Shown one piece after another: positions 48,950 through 64,000 of a stretch of 64,000 bases of DNA (position 1 is the stretch's first letter; each line of letters starts with the position of its first letter). A program made the position numbers and the translations under genes. Below the pieces are notes generated by a model. The model saw nothing but the letters and a program-made list of their open reading frames with translations. It searched no databases and had not been told where the DNA came from. Source of the stretch: Diploscapter coronatus (lineage: Eukaryota; Nematoda; Chromadorea; Rhabditida; Rhabditidae); assembly GCA_964036155.1 (NCBI GenBank), contig OZ038423.1:45461249-45525248 (forward strand), in the 5' to 3' direction.

Positions 48950-49547
48950 GTTCTAAAATGAGACTTAAATCAAAAACGAATTTGGTCTGAGGCAATTTTT
49001 TACTCAAGTGGGGCGATTCATTATGTGAAAATTGTGAGGATTATCCGGTAAATTTTGCTACAAATCGCTTCGAACCAGAAAAATTCACTTGATAAGAAAG
49101 GATCTGATAATGGATAAAAGATATGTGTATAATCTGACAAGTGTTTGAATCGGACAAAGCTTCTATATTTTGTTACCCTTGGCAACCAAGAAAATATTAG
49201 CGAGCGCAGAGAAAGCGTGGGAAAATTGGAGATTACTTGAAATGGAGAGAGAAAAAGAAAGGTTATAAAATCTACAGACTCAATTAGGTACGCTCTCCGC
49301 ATTACTAATGCATGCTGTCAGTAGAAATATTTTTATTTGTAGCATAGAAACGTAAAGTATCACGATTTATTGAAGAAAATGTCGAAAATATAACCGGTAT
49401 CATAAAAGGTGAAAACTTATGAGAAATCAAACCTTGAAATTATGGATGATCACAGGGAAAATAGCGAAATTTCAAATAACGTACAGATTTTGAGCAATAG
49501 TATTTTAGATCCGAGGTAAGTGAGTTGAAAGAAAAATCTCGAAATTC

Positions 49548-52500
49548 TTAATCTTGAATTGAATCTATCATGGCGTAGGAGCGGCGGTAGGGCTGAAATT
49601 TAAAATTTTGAAAATTAGTATGAATGAAAAACCTTTTTATCCATAAGTCGGGTAGTTTCACTGAGGTCTCTTAGCGAAATTCCTGAGGATGGCGAGGTTA
49701 CGATTGACGGTTTTAGTCCCGGTTTTGAGGGTGAATATCTAAATTTTAAAGTAGAAAAAATGTTTTTTAAGAAAGATGAGTTACAGTTGAAAATCGGCGT
49801 TGGCGTTTTGTTCAAAGTCAGATCGCGATTTTTGCCTTCTCATAGAAGACCTGTAAATCTTTCTAAGTTTAAATTTTGTGAGCACTTTTTACCTGAAACA
49901 ATTGACTGAGGCCTTGTGGATGTGCAAATCATCTTCAGTGTCTTCAATTTGACGAGTACTACTTGTAGAGGCAGTACTACTGCCAAGGGTAGAGTCTTGG
50001 CTAAATTTAGAATAACTGATAAAATGATCAATATTTTATTTAGTCATTTAATGACTTAGTGAGACTTAAAAATTATTATTATATTACTTCAACGATGTTT
50101 TCACCGTGATTTCAAAAATTGAAAATATGGCTTGTGCCAATTTTGAAATTGAAAGTATATTTGGATGAGAAAGCAATAGAAAACATACCCTTTATGCGAC
50201 ATGCAATGCTTCATATGGAATGTTCTGGTATATTTATTGATCGTCTTGCAAGATACAGGGGTAAAGTCACAAGAGAACTTTACGAATTGCCTGAATATTG
50301 CCTTTCTCATTTTGAAAAAAGATAATTTTAACTACCTAATATGGTGCACTACCCTCTGCGGATCATAGCAGAGAAATTCGAAAGTACCATTTCCAGATGC
50401 CTCGAAACCCAGGCAATTTTCACCGGAGGCTATCCTGAAATGAAATAAATTTACACTTATCGAATTAAAACACGCTCAATCGCTAAAATTTAGCAATGTA
50501 GCATATTTTCGCCAATAATTTACCAAGTAATATGAGAATACGGAATAGCGTAGGCACTCCTGGTTCCCCTTCTGATTTTCAGTTCTTCCGACGTCGGCGT
50601 TAACGTCGCGTTGCCCTCCGCTATAGCCCCGCGATCGTTGTTAAATAACAAATATATCGCTGGGTATTCCTCGTCTTAAAAGCTAGCGTTAATTTTGAAG
50701 CATACTAAAATTTAGTACCGAATTCAAACTCTTCCTCGCCATCTTTCTCGTCGTTGCTTGGTGGAGTGGGACTACCGGTAATTACAGCGACCTAGATTTA
50801 AATATGAGAATCAAAAGGGGAATATGAAATCTCCTACTTTTCTCGGGAAGCAGATAGAGCTTAGAACATAGACCAGTCTTTGGATATCATCTGTGGATAT
50901 CAAAAGCGAGCTACCGTCTCGCATACGCAGGCGAACGGCGTAGGATTCTGAAAGTTAAGGATATATAAAGTCCATAGGTGTTCGATATCTTAAGATATAT
51001 GCAATTTGTAGATATATTACAGGGTGCGGAAAAATTATGGAGGCACTTGCTAAAGCGTCGATTTTTCACGAAGTGCGCAGAGTTTACATGCTATTTTTAT
51101 TTTTTCGTCATTACCATGCATTTCGTGATCATTTCCATATATTATTTACCATTGGTAGGTTTTCTATTCAGAATGGTAGCGCCGAGTTCAAAGCGATCTA
51201 TTATCATCATATTGTATCAGGCTGGGAATCAAACGAAAGACATCGTCAAACTACTGAAAATCAGCCGAACGACGGTCCAGAAGACTGTAAAACGGTCCAA
51301 GAAGATTGGATCTACTTCTGACCGTCCGGAAATGGGCAGAAAACGGAGTGCAAGGACGGAACAGAACAAGAAAAACTTCGTGATATGATTCGATGAAATT
51401 CTCGAAGATCCATACGAAAAATGGCCAAAAAATTGAAAATCAACAAGAAATCGGTCAGAACCATCATCAGGAAGGACTTGGAACTCAACTCCTACAGAAT
51501 CCAAAAAAGTTCACGAAGTCATGGACAAAATGATGTCAAACAGACTTGAAAGATACCAACAGTTTCCCAAGAGGCTTTCTTCGGCACGCTACAAAACGAT
51601 TATTTTTTCGGATGAGGAAATATTCACAATGGAACTTTTCATGAATCGTCAAAATGATCACATCCTGTCCCCAAACGTCTCCTCTGCTAATTCCAATGGC
51701 AAACTGATCGGAAGACGTGCTCATCCTCAGTCAATCCCGGTTTGGGCGGCTACCGCCTATCATGGAAAGTCCTCCCTCGTGTTCGTCCCCCAGAACGCCA
51801 AGATCAACACCGAAACCTATCAAATCTTATTTAAAATAAAGCTCTTATTCCCTGGACCAAAATCCATTTTAAATCCTGTCCCTCCTGCTTTCAGCAGGAT
51901 TCGGCTCCTTCCCACAAGTCAAAATCTACTCAATCCTTCTGCAAAATTCACTTCGCAGATTTCATCTCCTCTTCCGAATGACCCTCCAACAGCCCTGATT
52001 TGAACCCATTGGATTATTCCATTTGGTAATACTTTGAGACCAAGGCCTGCTCTACTCCCCACAAAAGTTTCGGCTTCTTGAAGTCTTTCCTTGTCGAAGC
52101 ATGAGACAAAATGTCCAATGACTAGTTGCGTGCCGTCATCGATGCCTTCCTCGAGCGACTCAAGGCCTGTATCAACGCTAAAGGCGGCCATTTCGAAAAC
52201 TCTTAGTTGATTTTTTATCGTTATGTTATCAATAAATTATTTTAAAAATTTGAACTCGATTACTTCAATATTTCGGGTTAAATCTCAATTTATCGGTGCC
52301 TCCATAATTTTTCCGCACCCTGTATATCTTTAGATATTTGAAACTCTTAGATACGTTAAATCCTAAAATATATGAAATTCAGGAATATATGAAACCATAA
52401 GACACCGTAAAATCTAAAATAGAAGTCCACCCCCCAAAATGTCAGGTTATCAAATTATCCGACTCAAATAATTTCTGGAAGTATTTTATAATTTTCCTTA

Positions 52501-53045
52501 AACCGTATATGGAGTAGAATTAGACTTGGCTTGAGTAATTATGATCATCAGATGAGAAGCTATGACGGTTTGAAAATTTGAAGATCGAAAAATAGAAGTC
52601 TACGGACTTCTATTCTAGGTTTTGTGGTATATGAAATCTCCATACCTTGCACAGGTTTCATAGATATACATTGATCTAGAATGACGGTTTTTTCGGCCTC
52701 CCCTTCCTTTCTTTTCGCTTCAGATAGAAAAAGCTCGATTCTAGCCTTGCCAAAAGAGTTGTCTTCGTAGATAGAGGCGATATAGTCTTTCCATTTCTTA
52801 AAATAATAAACGAGTTAATTTTATAGGAGAATTAGAATCGAAGTATCGAATATATCGGTTTAAAACTTTATTTTTAATGGTTATTTTTATGCCTAAATAA
52901 TTTCCAAATACCCACAATTTTCACATTTTCTGATTTTTCGCACATTAACGGTAATGTGAATATTCTTATATATATTCGATTTCCTCACCTTCAAAATGAG
53001 TTTCTCTTGGAAAATTCGCAACTTCACGACTAGAACTGGTTCCAT
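49548..53045 (-). CDS. Dok-family adaptor with PH and PTB (IRS-type) domains
   Basis: Docking protein downstream of receptor tyrosine kinases, cytosolic and membrane-recruited. Ten exons: 53045-52989, 52796-52646, 50947-50838, 50791-50719, 50674-50524, 50434-50336, 50000-49893, 49850-49785, 49738-49633, 49592-49548; phases close, 321 aa. Residues ~1-108 form the PH domain (MEPVLVVKLRIFQEKLILKK, WKDYIASIYEDNSFGKARIE, ILDQCISM, DDIQRLVYVLSSICF). Residues ~110-210 form the PTB domain (YPAIYLLFNND, LTPTSEELKIRRGTRSAYAI, CLGFEASGNGTFEFLCYDPQ), matching Dok PTBs. The tail is Ser/Thr-rich with a few tyrosines (RYSPSKPG, PYRRSYAMID) that could be phosphorylated. The start at 53045 is chosen because the PH domain begins there; the acceptor at 53091 may be a spliced-leader site. 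Intron 2 holds a mariner-like element. Confidence 0.88.
51020..52322 (+). mobile_element. Tc1/mariner superfamily element, DD37D (maT-like), defective
   Basis: A 1303-bp element with perfect 27-bp terminal inverted repeats (51020-51046 and 52296-52322, starting cagggtgcgg), flanked by TA duplications (51018-51019 and 52323-52324). It sits in intron 2 of the Dok gene, in opposite orientation to it. Intact tips suggest fairly recent insertion. Confidence 0.95.
51171..52203 (+). pseudogene. Mariner-like transposase, frameshifted
   Basis: N-terminal helix-turn-helix region (SKRSIIIILYQAGNQTKDIV, LLKISRTTVQKTVKRSKK) in one frame to about 51388. A second DNA-binding helix (MAKKLKINKKSVRTIIRK) and the first catalytic Asp (TIIFSDEEIF, then PVWAATAYHGKSSL) lie in another frame, to about 51830. 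A third frame carries the second Asp (CFQQDSAPSHKS) and NSPDLNPLDYSIW with the last Asp. I count 37 residues between the last two acids, i.e. DD37D as in maT elements. An in-frame TGA stands where the conserved Trp precedes PSNSPD, and a TAA follows SIW. At least two frameshifts and two stops, so no functional enzyme. Confidence 0.88.
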
Positions 53046-56006
53046 ATAATAGGCCGCGTCTTTGCAGTAGAGAATTTGCCAGGCTGAAAATGTATAGACT
53101 TTGAGAAATTGTTTATATTTTAGTCGGAAAAAAAACGCGGAGGATTGGAAGAATTTAAAAATCGATATATAGTGATGATAAAAGAACGATTTAAAAGATA
53201 TCCAGAAAACTATTAACGATATAATGTTGAATTATATCGTGAAGAAAGTTCATGATAATAGTTATTTTAAGATGGTATTCAAATAAATATCTTGAAATTT
53301 TTAATAATTGAGCTAATTTAAAAGAGCAATTATAGTAAAGTATATAATGCGCGGCAAAAATCACTTTGATAAGGAACGTCGCGCGAGCGTAACAAGTGTC
53401 GTGGTCTAACAAAGAGTTGTTTGTCAAAGGTTGTTGCAGAAAATTGGCATTGACAGAGGGTGAGGGCGCAACGACAAGGGGTAGAGAATAAATATTCCCC
53501 CTAGTTTCCACTTTATTCCTAACTATTTTTACCTGTTCCACAAATTTTCTCCCTTGTTCCGCAACAATTCCCACTAATTTCACTTTATTCCCACTTATTT
53601 ACTCCCAACTCCGACCACCTTGCACTTCCTCCACTCTGCGCTCTCCAATTAAGCCTCTATCTCTAAGCCTCTCAATATAAACTCCTCTAATATTACATAA
53701 TCGCTAAGATTCTGGCGCCGGGGACACGACCTGAAGACATTAGTAGCTAATGTAGAAAGAAGAGAAAATAGACAAAAGCGAAAGCGCGGTGTGCGTTCAT
53801 TAATTCGATAATTCAACACTGCGCTTAATCAATCGGTGAAAAAGTTTATAGAGGTCTAAAAATATGAAAATATCGAATTTTCGGGAAATCAAATGCAAAG
53901 AAATCGTATCTTTCAAATATGATACAAATTCGAATAAATTGCTGTTTTTCAGATTTAAAGATGAAAATATAGAATTTTTCATATATGATTTGGTGGAAAA
54001 TTTCTATAAAATTGGTTATTATCCAGAAATTAAAACAAATATTGTACTTTGCTGAAAACCTACAATTCGGGGATAGTACTCCCAGCGGGAAAACTAAAAT
54101 GATTCAAGGAAATTGAGAAATAGTAAGAGAAAGGGAAAATGCAAGCGCAGATGCCTCTAGGCACAATCTAAACCATGATTCCAGCCGTCTTTCAAAGTGA
54201 CAGTCATTTTCTTTCTCTCCCTTTCCTCCCATTCTTTCTCTCCCTTCCCTATTTACAGCTCCCTGTCATAAAATGCACACAAAAATGTCTCAATTCAGCG
54301 CTATAAAAATGCCTTGATTTTTCTTTCGAAGAAAAGTGAAAATCGATGAATAATAGTCAATTGGAAAATGGTGATATTCCAAAATGCCAGCCACATGAAA
54401 ATAAACGCTGTAATAAAAATATAAACAAGCAGACGACGAAATTTCTGGCCGAGAAAGATTATATTTTCACTTTTAACTCTTCGCTTCCCACTTTAATGTT
54501 TACTCATTTTACTCATCAAATTATATCTTTCGAAGAAGAGAGTTTGGAGAGTCATTATTTTAAGCGAAAATTTGATGAGTTCTGGAGAAAAAATTATGAA
54601 ACAAACTTTCGAAAAATTGCAGGGGGTTTTCATAAGTTCTAGAAAGTTGGATGAGTTTTTCAGAAACTTCCGGACAAGTCCAAAAATTAGAAAAAAGAAA
54701 AAGCGAGAATGTTTCTTCAAAATAAAAGCCCTCTTGTTGACCGATGTGATTGGGGACGTGGGAATACAAGAAATCGGGGCTGGCTTTTTAGACAGAAGAA
54801 AAACACAAAATCATCAGCACGCGAATTAAAAAAAAATTGGAAACAAAAATTCTGGAAAATTAAAGAAATGTTCTAGGAACTTGGAAAAATGCTCTGGAAA
54901 CATAGGATATTCTATGAAAACGGATTTAAAGTTCTAGAAAATTGAAAGATGTCCTGGAAGCATAGGAAAATGTCCAAGAAACTTAGAACTTGAAACATCT
55001 AACATTTTAGACAACTTATAAAATATTTTAAAAGCAGAAAACATGAACTTTCAAAATATTAGTGGTTATCAAATATAGATTCTGGGAAGATAGCACGTGT
55101 CTTTTTCCAAACAAATCGATTTACAAAATGACAACTTGCAAAAAAAGCTCGAAGAAATCTCCAACTTTCATCACTGGCTAACACAGAAATAATGTGATTA
55201 GAGAGGGGAAAATAGGTGATTCATGCAAAACTAGCGATAGAGTTTAAATCGATAAGCGCTTATCTTTCCGAACCTTAACGAAAATGTTCGAAATATGGCC
55301 TCCAATGAGAAATTTTTAGTTTAGCATGAATTAACTTCAATTTGAATCTGATCTAAATGAAAATATAGCTTCTTATCAAGAGGTTTAAGTTCAAATATTA
55401 AAATTTTTATTTTACGGAAATTTCGATTTCAGAGAGAATATGAAAGTTCGTGGTCAGCCAGCTAATTATTCAATCTTAACGTAGTGCCTAAGGAGAGAGG
55501 GGGAAGATGTGGAAGGCTGATAAAGTCTGGGGCTTGAAAAATGATTCGCACCCACCCCCACTCCTCTAACATTACGCATAGGGAAAATAGGAAACTATTC
55601 CCCAAGGTGATAAGAAGCTTTCCCCCAGATGATTGCGCAAGCGCTAGTCAATATGCTAATTTTCGAAAAAAAAAGATTTTGGCAGAAGTTATATCAGACG
55701 GTATTCAAATTATATCCTTAACTATGGGGATTTAATAAATCCGAAGACATCTTGGAGCGCTGCGGGAGATTGTGAGAAGAATTAAGCCTGCCACCGCGCT
55801 TCAATCGACACATACCTGAAATGCAGCCATGCATGCTGAGAAAAGGCAATAAGAAATAACTGACAATCGTCTTTCAATTCAATCGAATTGCATAATCATA
55901 TTCAATATGAAAGATTACGTACATATGAGCTGTAGTTTAGGTCATAAGGCAACTTTTAATTTTAATACTTTATTGATTTTTAACATAAATATTTCAAGTG
56001 TTTAAA
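53046..56006. other. Intergenic, 3 kb without a gene
   Basis: Region between the Dok gene start and the aspartyl protease stop. C/T-rich at 54190-54260, purine-rich (many gaaaa/ggaaa runs) at 54.6-55.0 kb. No supported exon. Confidence 0.4.
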
Positions 56007-58710
<2,704 letters not shown>

Positions 58711-58810
58711 CTTGGAGTGGAAAAGGACGAAAATGTCCGTTTTTGCTGATTTTATGATTTTATCGCTAGAAATGCGAGCTTCTGCTTGCGTCTTTGAATG
58801 GTCTAATCAC

Positions 58811-58816
58811 TGATAA
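58811..58816 (+). promoter_or_regulatory. GATA site (ACTGATAAG) upstream of aspartyl protease
   Basis: tgataa within cactgataaggc, 101 bp upstream of the protease ATG. Extended TGATAA sites are the binding sites of intestinal GATA factors (ELT-2 in C. elegans), which fits a gut-expressed digestive enzyme. Context is supportive but the match is short. Confidence 0.5.
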
Positions 58817-58829
58817 GGCAGGTTCCCAG

Positions 58830-60156
58830 ATAATAATTGATCATCTATCGTAAACCAAAAATAAAATACCTAAATATTTCAAAGCCTATGATAATATTAA
58901 AGGTAAAGATAGATCAAAGACAAGGCCTAAGATACGAACCTAAAATATAATAAAAGAAAGTTAAATATAAATCATTACAATATAACAAATTTAAATACCT
59001 ACCCTAAAAATATCAGAATCAATGATAGAACCAAAGATTTGATCAAACTTGGCTTCTTTTATAGGAATAAATTGAATTTTGATGACAGTTGACTCAGAAT
59101 CTGTCCTCTCATGGCTTTATTTTGGCAGGCTGTTGCCACACCTGTTCATTTCTGGCTCGAAAGCGAGCAAAGTTATTTCGACATAACCTCAAAATTCACC
59201 CTATGCAAATCGCGCATATGTTTGCTGATCTATGCTGCGAATTTGCGAAATTGCGCCATGTCAAAACAAACGTTAATCATATTGTTCACCATTTGTTAGG
59301 TACTACTGCACATGTTTTCATTTCATTTTTACATGATTTTTGTATCATTCATCATTTGAGAGAATTCTTTCTTATTTTAATTTATAGAATACTGTCTATA
59401 CATGCATTTATTATAATTATATGATGAATTGAAAACTCGAATTTCATTAAATATCATTTATTTCTTTTCAAATTCAGAGATAGCGAAAGTTCATGGCTAA
59501 TTACAGCGAAAAATTTGGATAATTAGGCTAATTGTCTCTATGCTAATCAACCTAATTATGAAGGCTACTAATATACTGATAATTGAAAACCGGCAGATAT
59601 CATAGTTTATACTAGAACAAAAATTATTTTGAATCACTAAAGTCTACTTCAAATAATAATTAGAATTTTGGACATGTAATTATCGTTAAAACACGTAGTG
59701 AAAAACAATTAAAGAGGAAGGAAAGTAATAAGTAAGAGAAATGAACATTTGAATCTATCCAATAAATATATAGACACGAAAACAATAACCTTTTTTTTCG
59801 AAATGAGGACCGAAATTTCAAGACACGTTCTTAGGTTATATCCTCGAAAATTAGCTACTTACACATATTTTTAGAAACTTGACTCAAACACGCAAATTTT
59901 AGGATACTAGCACTGTAGTTATCAGCTAAGACACCACGAAAATCAAGACTATTTGTATCCGGAAAATGGTAAAATTATACTGTAATCTAAAATAATAAAT
60001 CTAGGAACTTCTAACAGATACTACAGTATATTTTAAAATCCTACCACTTCTCGAAAATCTTATTTACAAGTCAAAAATGTACATGTAATTTGTTTTCAAA
60101 TTGCAATCATTTCCTAGTCATGGTTAGGGCCGAAAAATTTAAGAGGTAGAAACTTT
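58830..60156. other. Intergenic, no gene seen
   Basis: A 111-codon plus frame (59089-59424) is rich in His, Phe and Ile and lacks family motifs or splice context; I regard it as chance. Otherwise AT-rich. Confidence 0.4.
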
Positions 60157-63100
60157 CTAGCCGGACTCCACGAAGTACGTCTCCGCGGTGGGCGGGGTCT
60201 GATTGGGTTCCGTTACGATCTCCAAACGGCCTTTCGCGTCGACCTGCTTCACGTAGGCGTCGGGGCTGAAACATTCAAATCTTAAACAAGTTTTTGTCTA
60301 GCTTAATCTATCAAAATAGTAAATTTTGAAAAATCTTCAAAGGGGTATCCGTGATATTTCAAAATCTTACTCAGGCACTATTGCAGCCAACTCGCCGTCG
60401 ATCATTTTGTAGTCGTTCAGGGAATAGCTGACGATGAGATTCGCCATCGAGCAGATGCCCAATTTGGAGGGGCTCATTTTGGGGCAGAGGACCAGAAAAC
60501 GCTGGAAACCGACGTGGAACGAGGATTGCTCGATTACCTGATAGGGAAAAATTAAGCGATAAGAAAAATAACGCTATCTTATCAGATAAGAAATGATAAA
60601 ATAAATTATATTATACTAGAAAACTATGTTTGATAATAGTGATATGGTATCAGTTAGAATGATCAAACTAATGATATCTTATTGAAAATAAAAACCTATA
60701 AAATTTTTTATCTACCTTATGAGTGGTGAGATCCCTGAGCGACCCCAGCACATTGTAGATGGTAGTCATGTTGTTCGTGTACGAAGATTCCATCAAAGTC
60801 TGAAAAATAGGAATAGTTTATGAAAACCTAGTGACCTAAAATAAAATTATAAAAGTTAGAGTAATCCTTTTCTAGAAAAAGCTACAATAATAATATTTTC
60901 TAGAAAAAAAACTACAGTAACTTAGCTTTAATAATTACAGTAATCCTTACATCAACGACAAATTGGGAGTCGAAGAAAGGTAGGTCGAGGTTTTTGAGCT
61001 CGTCCGCAACCTGGATCGCTTCCAAACGACCGTCCACCAAATCCAACGCCAATTGCTTCAGTTCGATCGGGTATTCTGAAACGAAATATTGGTTATCCAA
61101 CAATTGTTCTAATTTAAAGAAATATCGTTTCTAACTTCAATGTTATTGCCATTTTTTGGCCACAAATATTATGAAAAAAACATGTATGCTAAAGTTTGAA
61201 TTTCAAAAACCTGACTGAAGAGAAACAATTTGAGAAACGAATGAAATGGCAGATTAAGTTTACCGCAATTACTCAGATCCTGCACATTCCCATTGCCAAC
61301 CGCCTTCAGAACGTACTCCATGAGTTTGATCGGCTGAGTGGTCACTGGGGCATTGGAGCAGTAGTTGTCAATCGCAGTCTGGGAGAGAAGGCCTTCCTTG
61401 ACGATTTTCGACAGAAGCAATGCGCAACGGCGCTCGGAGTCCGAATTCTCAGAAAACGGAGATTTCGGGCCCTGGAAAATGCAAAAATAAATTGTCCGTA
61501 TTTTTAAAATGTAGTCTTGTAATTTTCAAGAGTAAAATAATAATTTAAAAAAAAAAAAAAAAATAAATAATAATAATAATAAAGGGGAGTGGGGGTGAAA
61601 AAATACAATTTTTAAAAATAGATAAATAAAAAATCACTCGATAAGCCTGATGAATGGCCTCGTAGATGACATTGACGCGCTGCGTCTCGTCGAAGAGATT
61701 CGCCAACTCGTCGGGAATGCCCAACAAGGGCACACTGGGGGAGCGGACAGACTCAGACAGGAAACGGTAGACATTATCCTTCTGCAAACAAGTGGAACAT
61801 TTCAAATGTTGCATTTTTATAAGAAACTAAAACTTAGTCTTTTAGAAAAATAAATAACCTTGAATATTTTACATTATAAAAGTCCTCAAGTAGAAGTTAT
61901 GTTGGAAATTTTCACAAAATTGTATACTTGATGGATGAAACTATAAAATATGATGCTATTATAAACGAACTCCATAGGGTTATGTTCACAAAGTAAATTA
62001 TAAATTATATTTGACTTCGTTATCAGGAATGCGTTGAATTCGGACCCGGAATTCCGGCGTCTTTCTTTCCTCCCTGCTATGCTCGCGCCTCACCCGGACT
62101 TCCGAGGAGAGAGCGCAGACGACGAGACTCTCGCGGGAGATAGAGCGAGCCCATTGGGAAAAGAAAGACATCGAAATTTCGCAAATCCCGTTCGCTATGG
62201 AGATGTAATAATTTTCTTCCGTCATTTTGAAAATTATTTAAAACTCACGATAACAAAAGATGTGTCGTTAGTGTACTCCTCGCTATCGTCAGACTCGCCT
62301 CCATACACCTTCTTGTAGTCCTTGTAATTCGAACTGAAAATAATAAAATTGGAATAAAAAGTGAAAAAAAAGTTAAATAGTACCTGACATAGTCATCAAC
62401 CTCGTCAAAGGAATTATCCAAGGCTTCATAATCATCGTAATTGTCCAGACCCATTTCGAATCGGCCTCCTGAAATCGAAGTGTTAAAATAGCTATTCTTC
62501 CTTTCCAATAGCTGTCTTTTATGCAAGATGGCTTTTTCTTAATTTTTAATTTTATCATAAACACACCGTCTTTCTTGGAGCTGCTCCCACTGATGCCCCG
62601 ACTGCGCAACTTCTTCTCGGCTTTCGTCGAATTTTTCCCAACCGACTTCGAACTCTTCGCGGATTTGGAAGACGTCACGGACTTGGCTGAAAATTATATC
62701 ATCAGATAACAATCCTAAAATAATCTCCATCTTCAAAATATTTCTATAGACTTGGCTATCGTTACTCAAAAGAACATTTCAGTAGATAGTTTTAACTTCA
62801 AATGGTTGTAACGCCAACACTTCAATGAAAACTCCGAATTTTAAATAATTTTTTTAAAATAAGAATAAATTTCCTCTACCATCCGAATTATCGTCCGGAA
62901 TATCCGCTCCATCATTCCCGTTAGACTTGCTGCGCACCATGCCGTTCCCGTTGACCGCGTTTTTGCCGGCCGACGACTTTCCCGAGCCCGATTTCTTGCC
63001 TTCCGCGGAATGGCCCATACCGTTGATTTTCAGCTCGGCCTGGGCCTGGAACCAGTCAAATTAAACTCAATAGGGGGTCTAAAGACATTTTATATTCTGA

Positions 63101-63243
63101 GCGGGATTTTTAGAGGCATATTTTCTTCAACCGGGTTTTTGGCGAGCTTAATTGTCAGATATGGGTTTGGCTCGTACCTTGGCGTATTCGCGCTCGGCGA
63201 TCTCCTCGGGGTCTTCCTCGACACGAGCGGCGACGCGGGGCAT
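60157..63243 (-). CDS. Unrecognised protein: basic low-complexity N-terminus, helical C-terminus
   Basis: Exons from 63243 (MPRVAARVEEDPEEIAEREY, 63243-63178), 63045-62880, then exons at about 62.69-62.57, 62.47-62.38, 62.33-62.25, 61.78-61.64, 61.47-61.28, 61.08-60.95, 60.80-60.72, 60.54-60.37 and 60.27-60.16 kb, ending at TAG 60157-60159. A TTCTCGCAG acceptor lies 3 nt before the ATG. The first ~130 residues are Ser/Lys/Gly-rich (KKSGSGKSSAGKNAVNGNG, KSVTSSKSAKSSKSVGKN), then very acidic (GLDNYDDYEALDNSFDEVDD, GGESDDSEEYTN). The remainder (~300 residues) is helical with even hydrophobic spacing (FLSESVRSPSVPLLGIPDEL, ALLLSKIVKEGLLSQTAIDN, ELKQLALDLVDGRLEAIQVA, FHVGFQRFLVLCPKMSPSKL). It has no signal peptide or TM. 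It looks like a HEAT/ARM- or MIF4G-type scaffold, but this is a guess from composition only. Confidence 0.78.
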
Positions 63244-63767
63244 AGCTGCGAGAAGTTGAAAGTTGGTGACTGAAACGGTACTGAAATAGCAAAATTAAGA
63301 CGCAAATAGCTGAAAATCACGTTAAAAGTGACAATCTTGAAAACTGAAATGAAAATATGCATTTTTTGATAAAATCGAAATAAAGTCATATGAAATGGAG
63401 AAATTTCAAAATGCAATAAATGAATGAAAGGCGAAGTCATTTGACTGAAAGCGAGTGTAAAGCGCGCTCCAATCTAAACACATGTGCTTTGTTCACTAGA
63501 GGAATGAGTTTTATGTAACTCCAAAGATTGTTTTCTTTCAAAGGGAAAATTATTTATTCAACATTTGTTATAATAAATGGCTCCTTTAAATGGAAATTTG
63601 ATTTAAAGACTTTTGATAAGTTATCACAACGGATAGCCTTTTACCAAAGATAGAAAAATTACAACCGAAAATAGAGCTCTCAGCAGAAATGAGATGAACT
63701 AAGTGATATGTAAAGACAGTGTAAAGTATATAATGAAAATAAATATGAGATAAAATATTTTTGATTA
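63244..63767. other. Short intergenic between hid-1 and the helical-protein gene
   Basis: 525 bp on the same strand. Too long for a tight operon, but contains no exon I can support. Confidence 0.4.
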
Positions 63768-64000
63768 TTACATCTTCTGAATTTCGAACATTTTCACGTC
63801 GGTATCGTACCAAATTGGGGGTTCGGTATTTCTGAGTAAAAATTGATTTAAGCATAAAAATTTAAGTCAGACCTCAAATATATGACTCCCCACATATAGG
63901 TTCTAAACCAGTGGTTAGTTCCTGCGTTAGCCTGGTATTTCCTAATCAGAATAGGATGGGGAACCGGTAGAAGTCCGACCAAAGTACCATGCTGGAGGAA
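63768..64000 (-). CDS. hid-1: HID-1, C-terminal end (partial, continues beyond the window)
   Basis: HID-1 is a conserved peripheral Golgi/trans-Golgi protein needed for dense-core vesicle and neuropeptide sorting. Two exons are visible: from the window edge to 63873 (FLQHGTLVGLLPVPHPILIR ... HWFRTYMWGVIYL) and 63831-63768 (RNTEPPIWYDTDVKMFEIQK then M and TAA). The intron 63872-63832 is 41 nt. The match to the extreme C-terminus of the family is nearly residue for residue as I remember it. The stop at 63768-63770 is the natural end. Confidence 0.93.

Noticed and set aside
59089..59424. 111-codon plus-strand frame upstream of the aspartyl protease
   Set aside because: His/Phe/Ile-rich translation without domain, signal peptide logic or splice sites; expected by chance in AT-rich DNA.

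Overview
This is a stretch of nematode nuclear genome, AT-rich, with many 42-60 nt introns, U-rich TTTTCAG-type acceptors and several acceptors just 5' of start codons that look like spliced-leader sites. It is not obviously Caenorhabditis elegans itself, but three recognisable genes (calsequestrin csq-1, GABA-B receptor gbb-1, hid-1) are, to my knowledge, X-linked in C. elegans, so the window is probably X-derived. Gene models were assembled by hand from six-frame translations with splice-phase bookkeeping. Where I say phases close, every exon joins in frame.

Layout. 0-2.1 kb: the minus-strand 3' part of a rhodopsin-like GPCR. 2.1-12.5 kb: gene-poor, with a 1.27-kb foldback transposon (3598-4870), a TA-flanked MITE (7173-7543) and one copy of a hairpin repeat. 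12.6-16.1 kb (+): an 11-exon calsequestrin gene. 16.9-17.6 kb (+): a small single-pass membrane protein gene of 105 aa. From 17.7 kb to the right end every confident gene is on the minus strand: SLC26 anion transporter (17.7-21.8), secreted glycine-rich protein (22.5-23.9), two-TM protein (24.9-26.1), glutamate-cysteine ligase modifier subunit (28.5-30.0), PAN/CX-type cysteine-rich secreted or membrane protein (30.2-33.2), gbb-1 (39.2-45.1), coiled-coil protein (46.9-48.9), Dok-family PH-PTB adaptor with a dead mariner-like element in an intron (49.5-53.0), pepsin-type aspartyl protease (56.0-58.7), an unrecognised basic/acidic alpha-helical protein (60.2-63.2), and the 3' end of hid-1 (63.8-64.0).

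Most genes appear to be independent conserved metazoan loci. The only close same-strand pair is the PAN/CX gene followed by GCLM, with 173 bp between stop and start and a TTTTCAG acceptor 2 nt before the GCLM ATG; this may be an operon. The most unusual observations are the foldback element whose outer 417 bp are identical but inner parts diverge, a 46-bp all-TIR palindrome flanked by TA, two introns that appear to use GC donors, a 45-residue extra exon in the second intracellular loop of GABA-B1, two full CRE palindromes upstream of gbb-1, a dispersed 15-mer motif, and the small membrane protein beside calsequestrin. I saw no rRNA, tRNA or CRISPR. I cannot point to a single clearly new multigene system.
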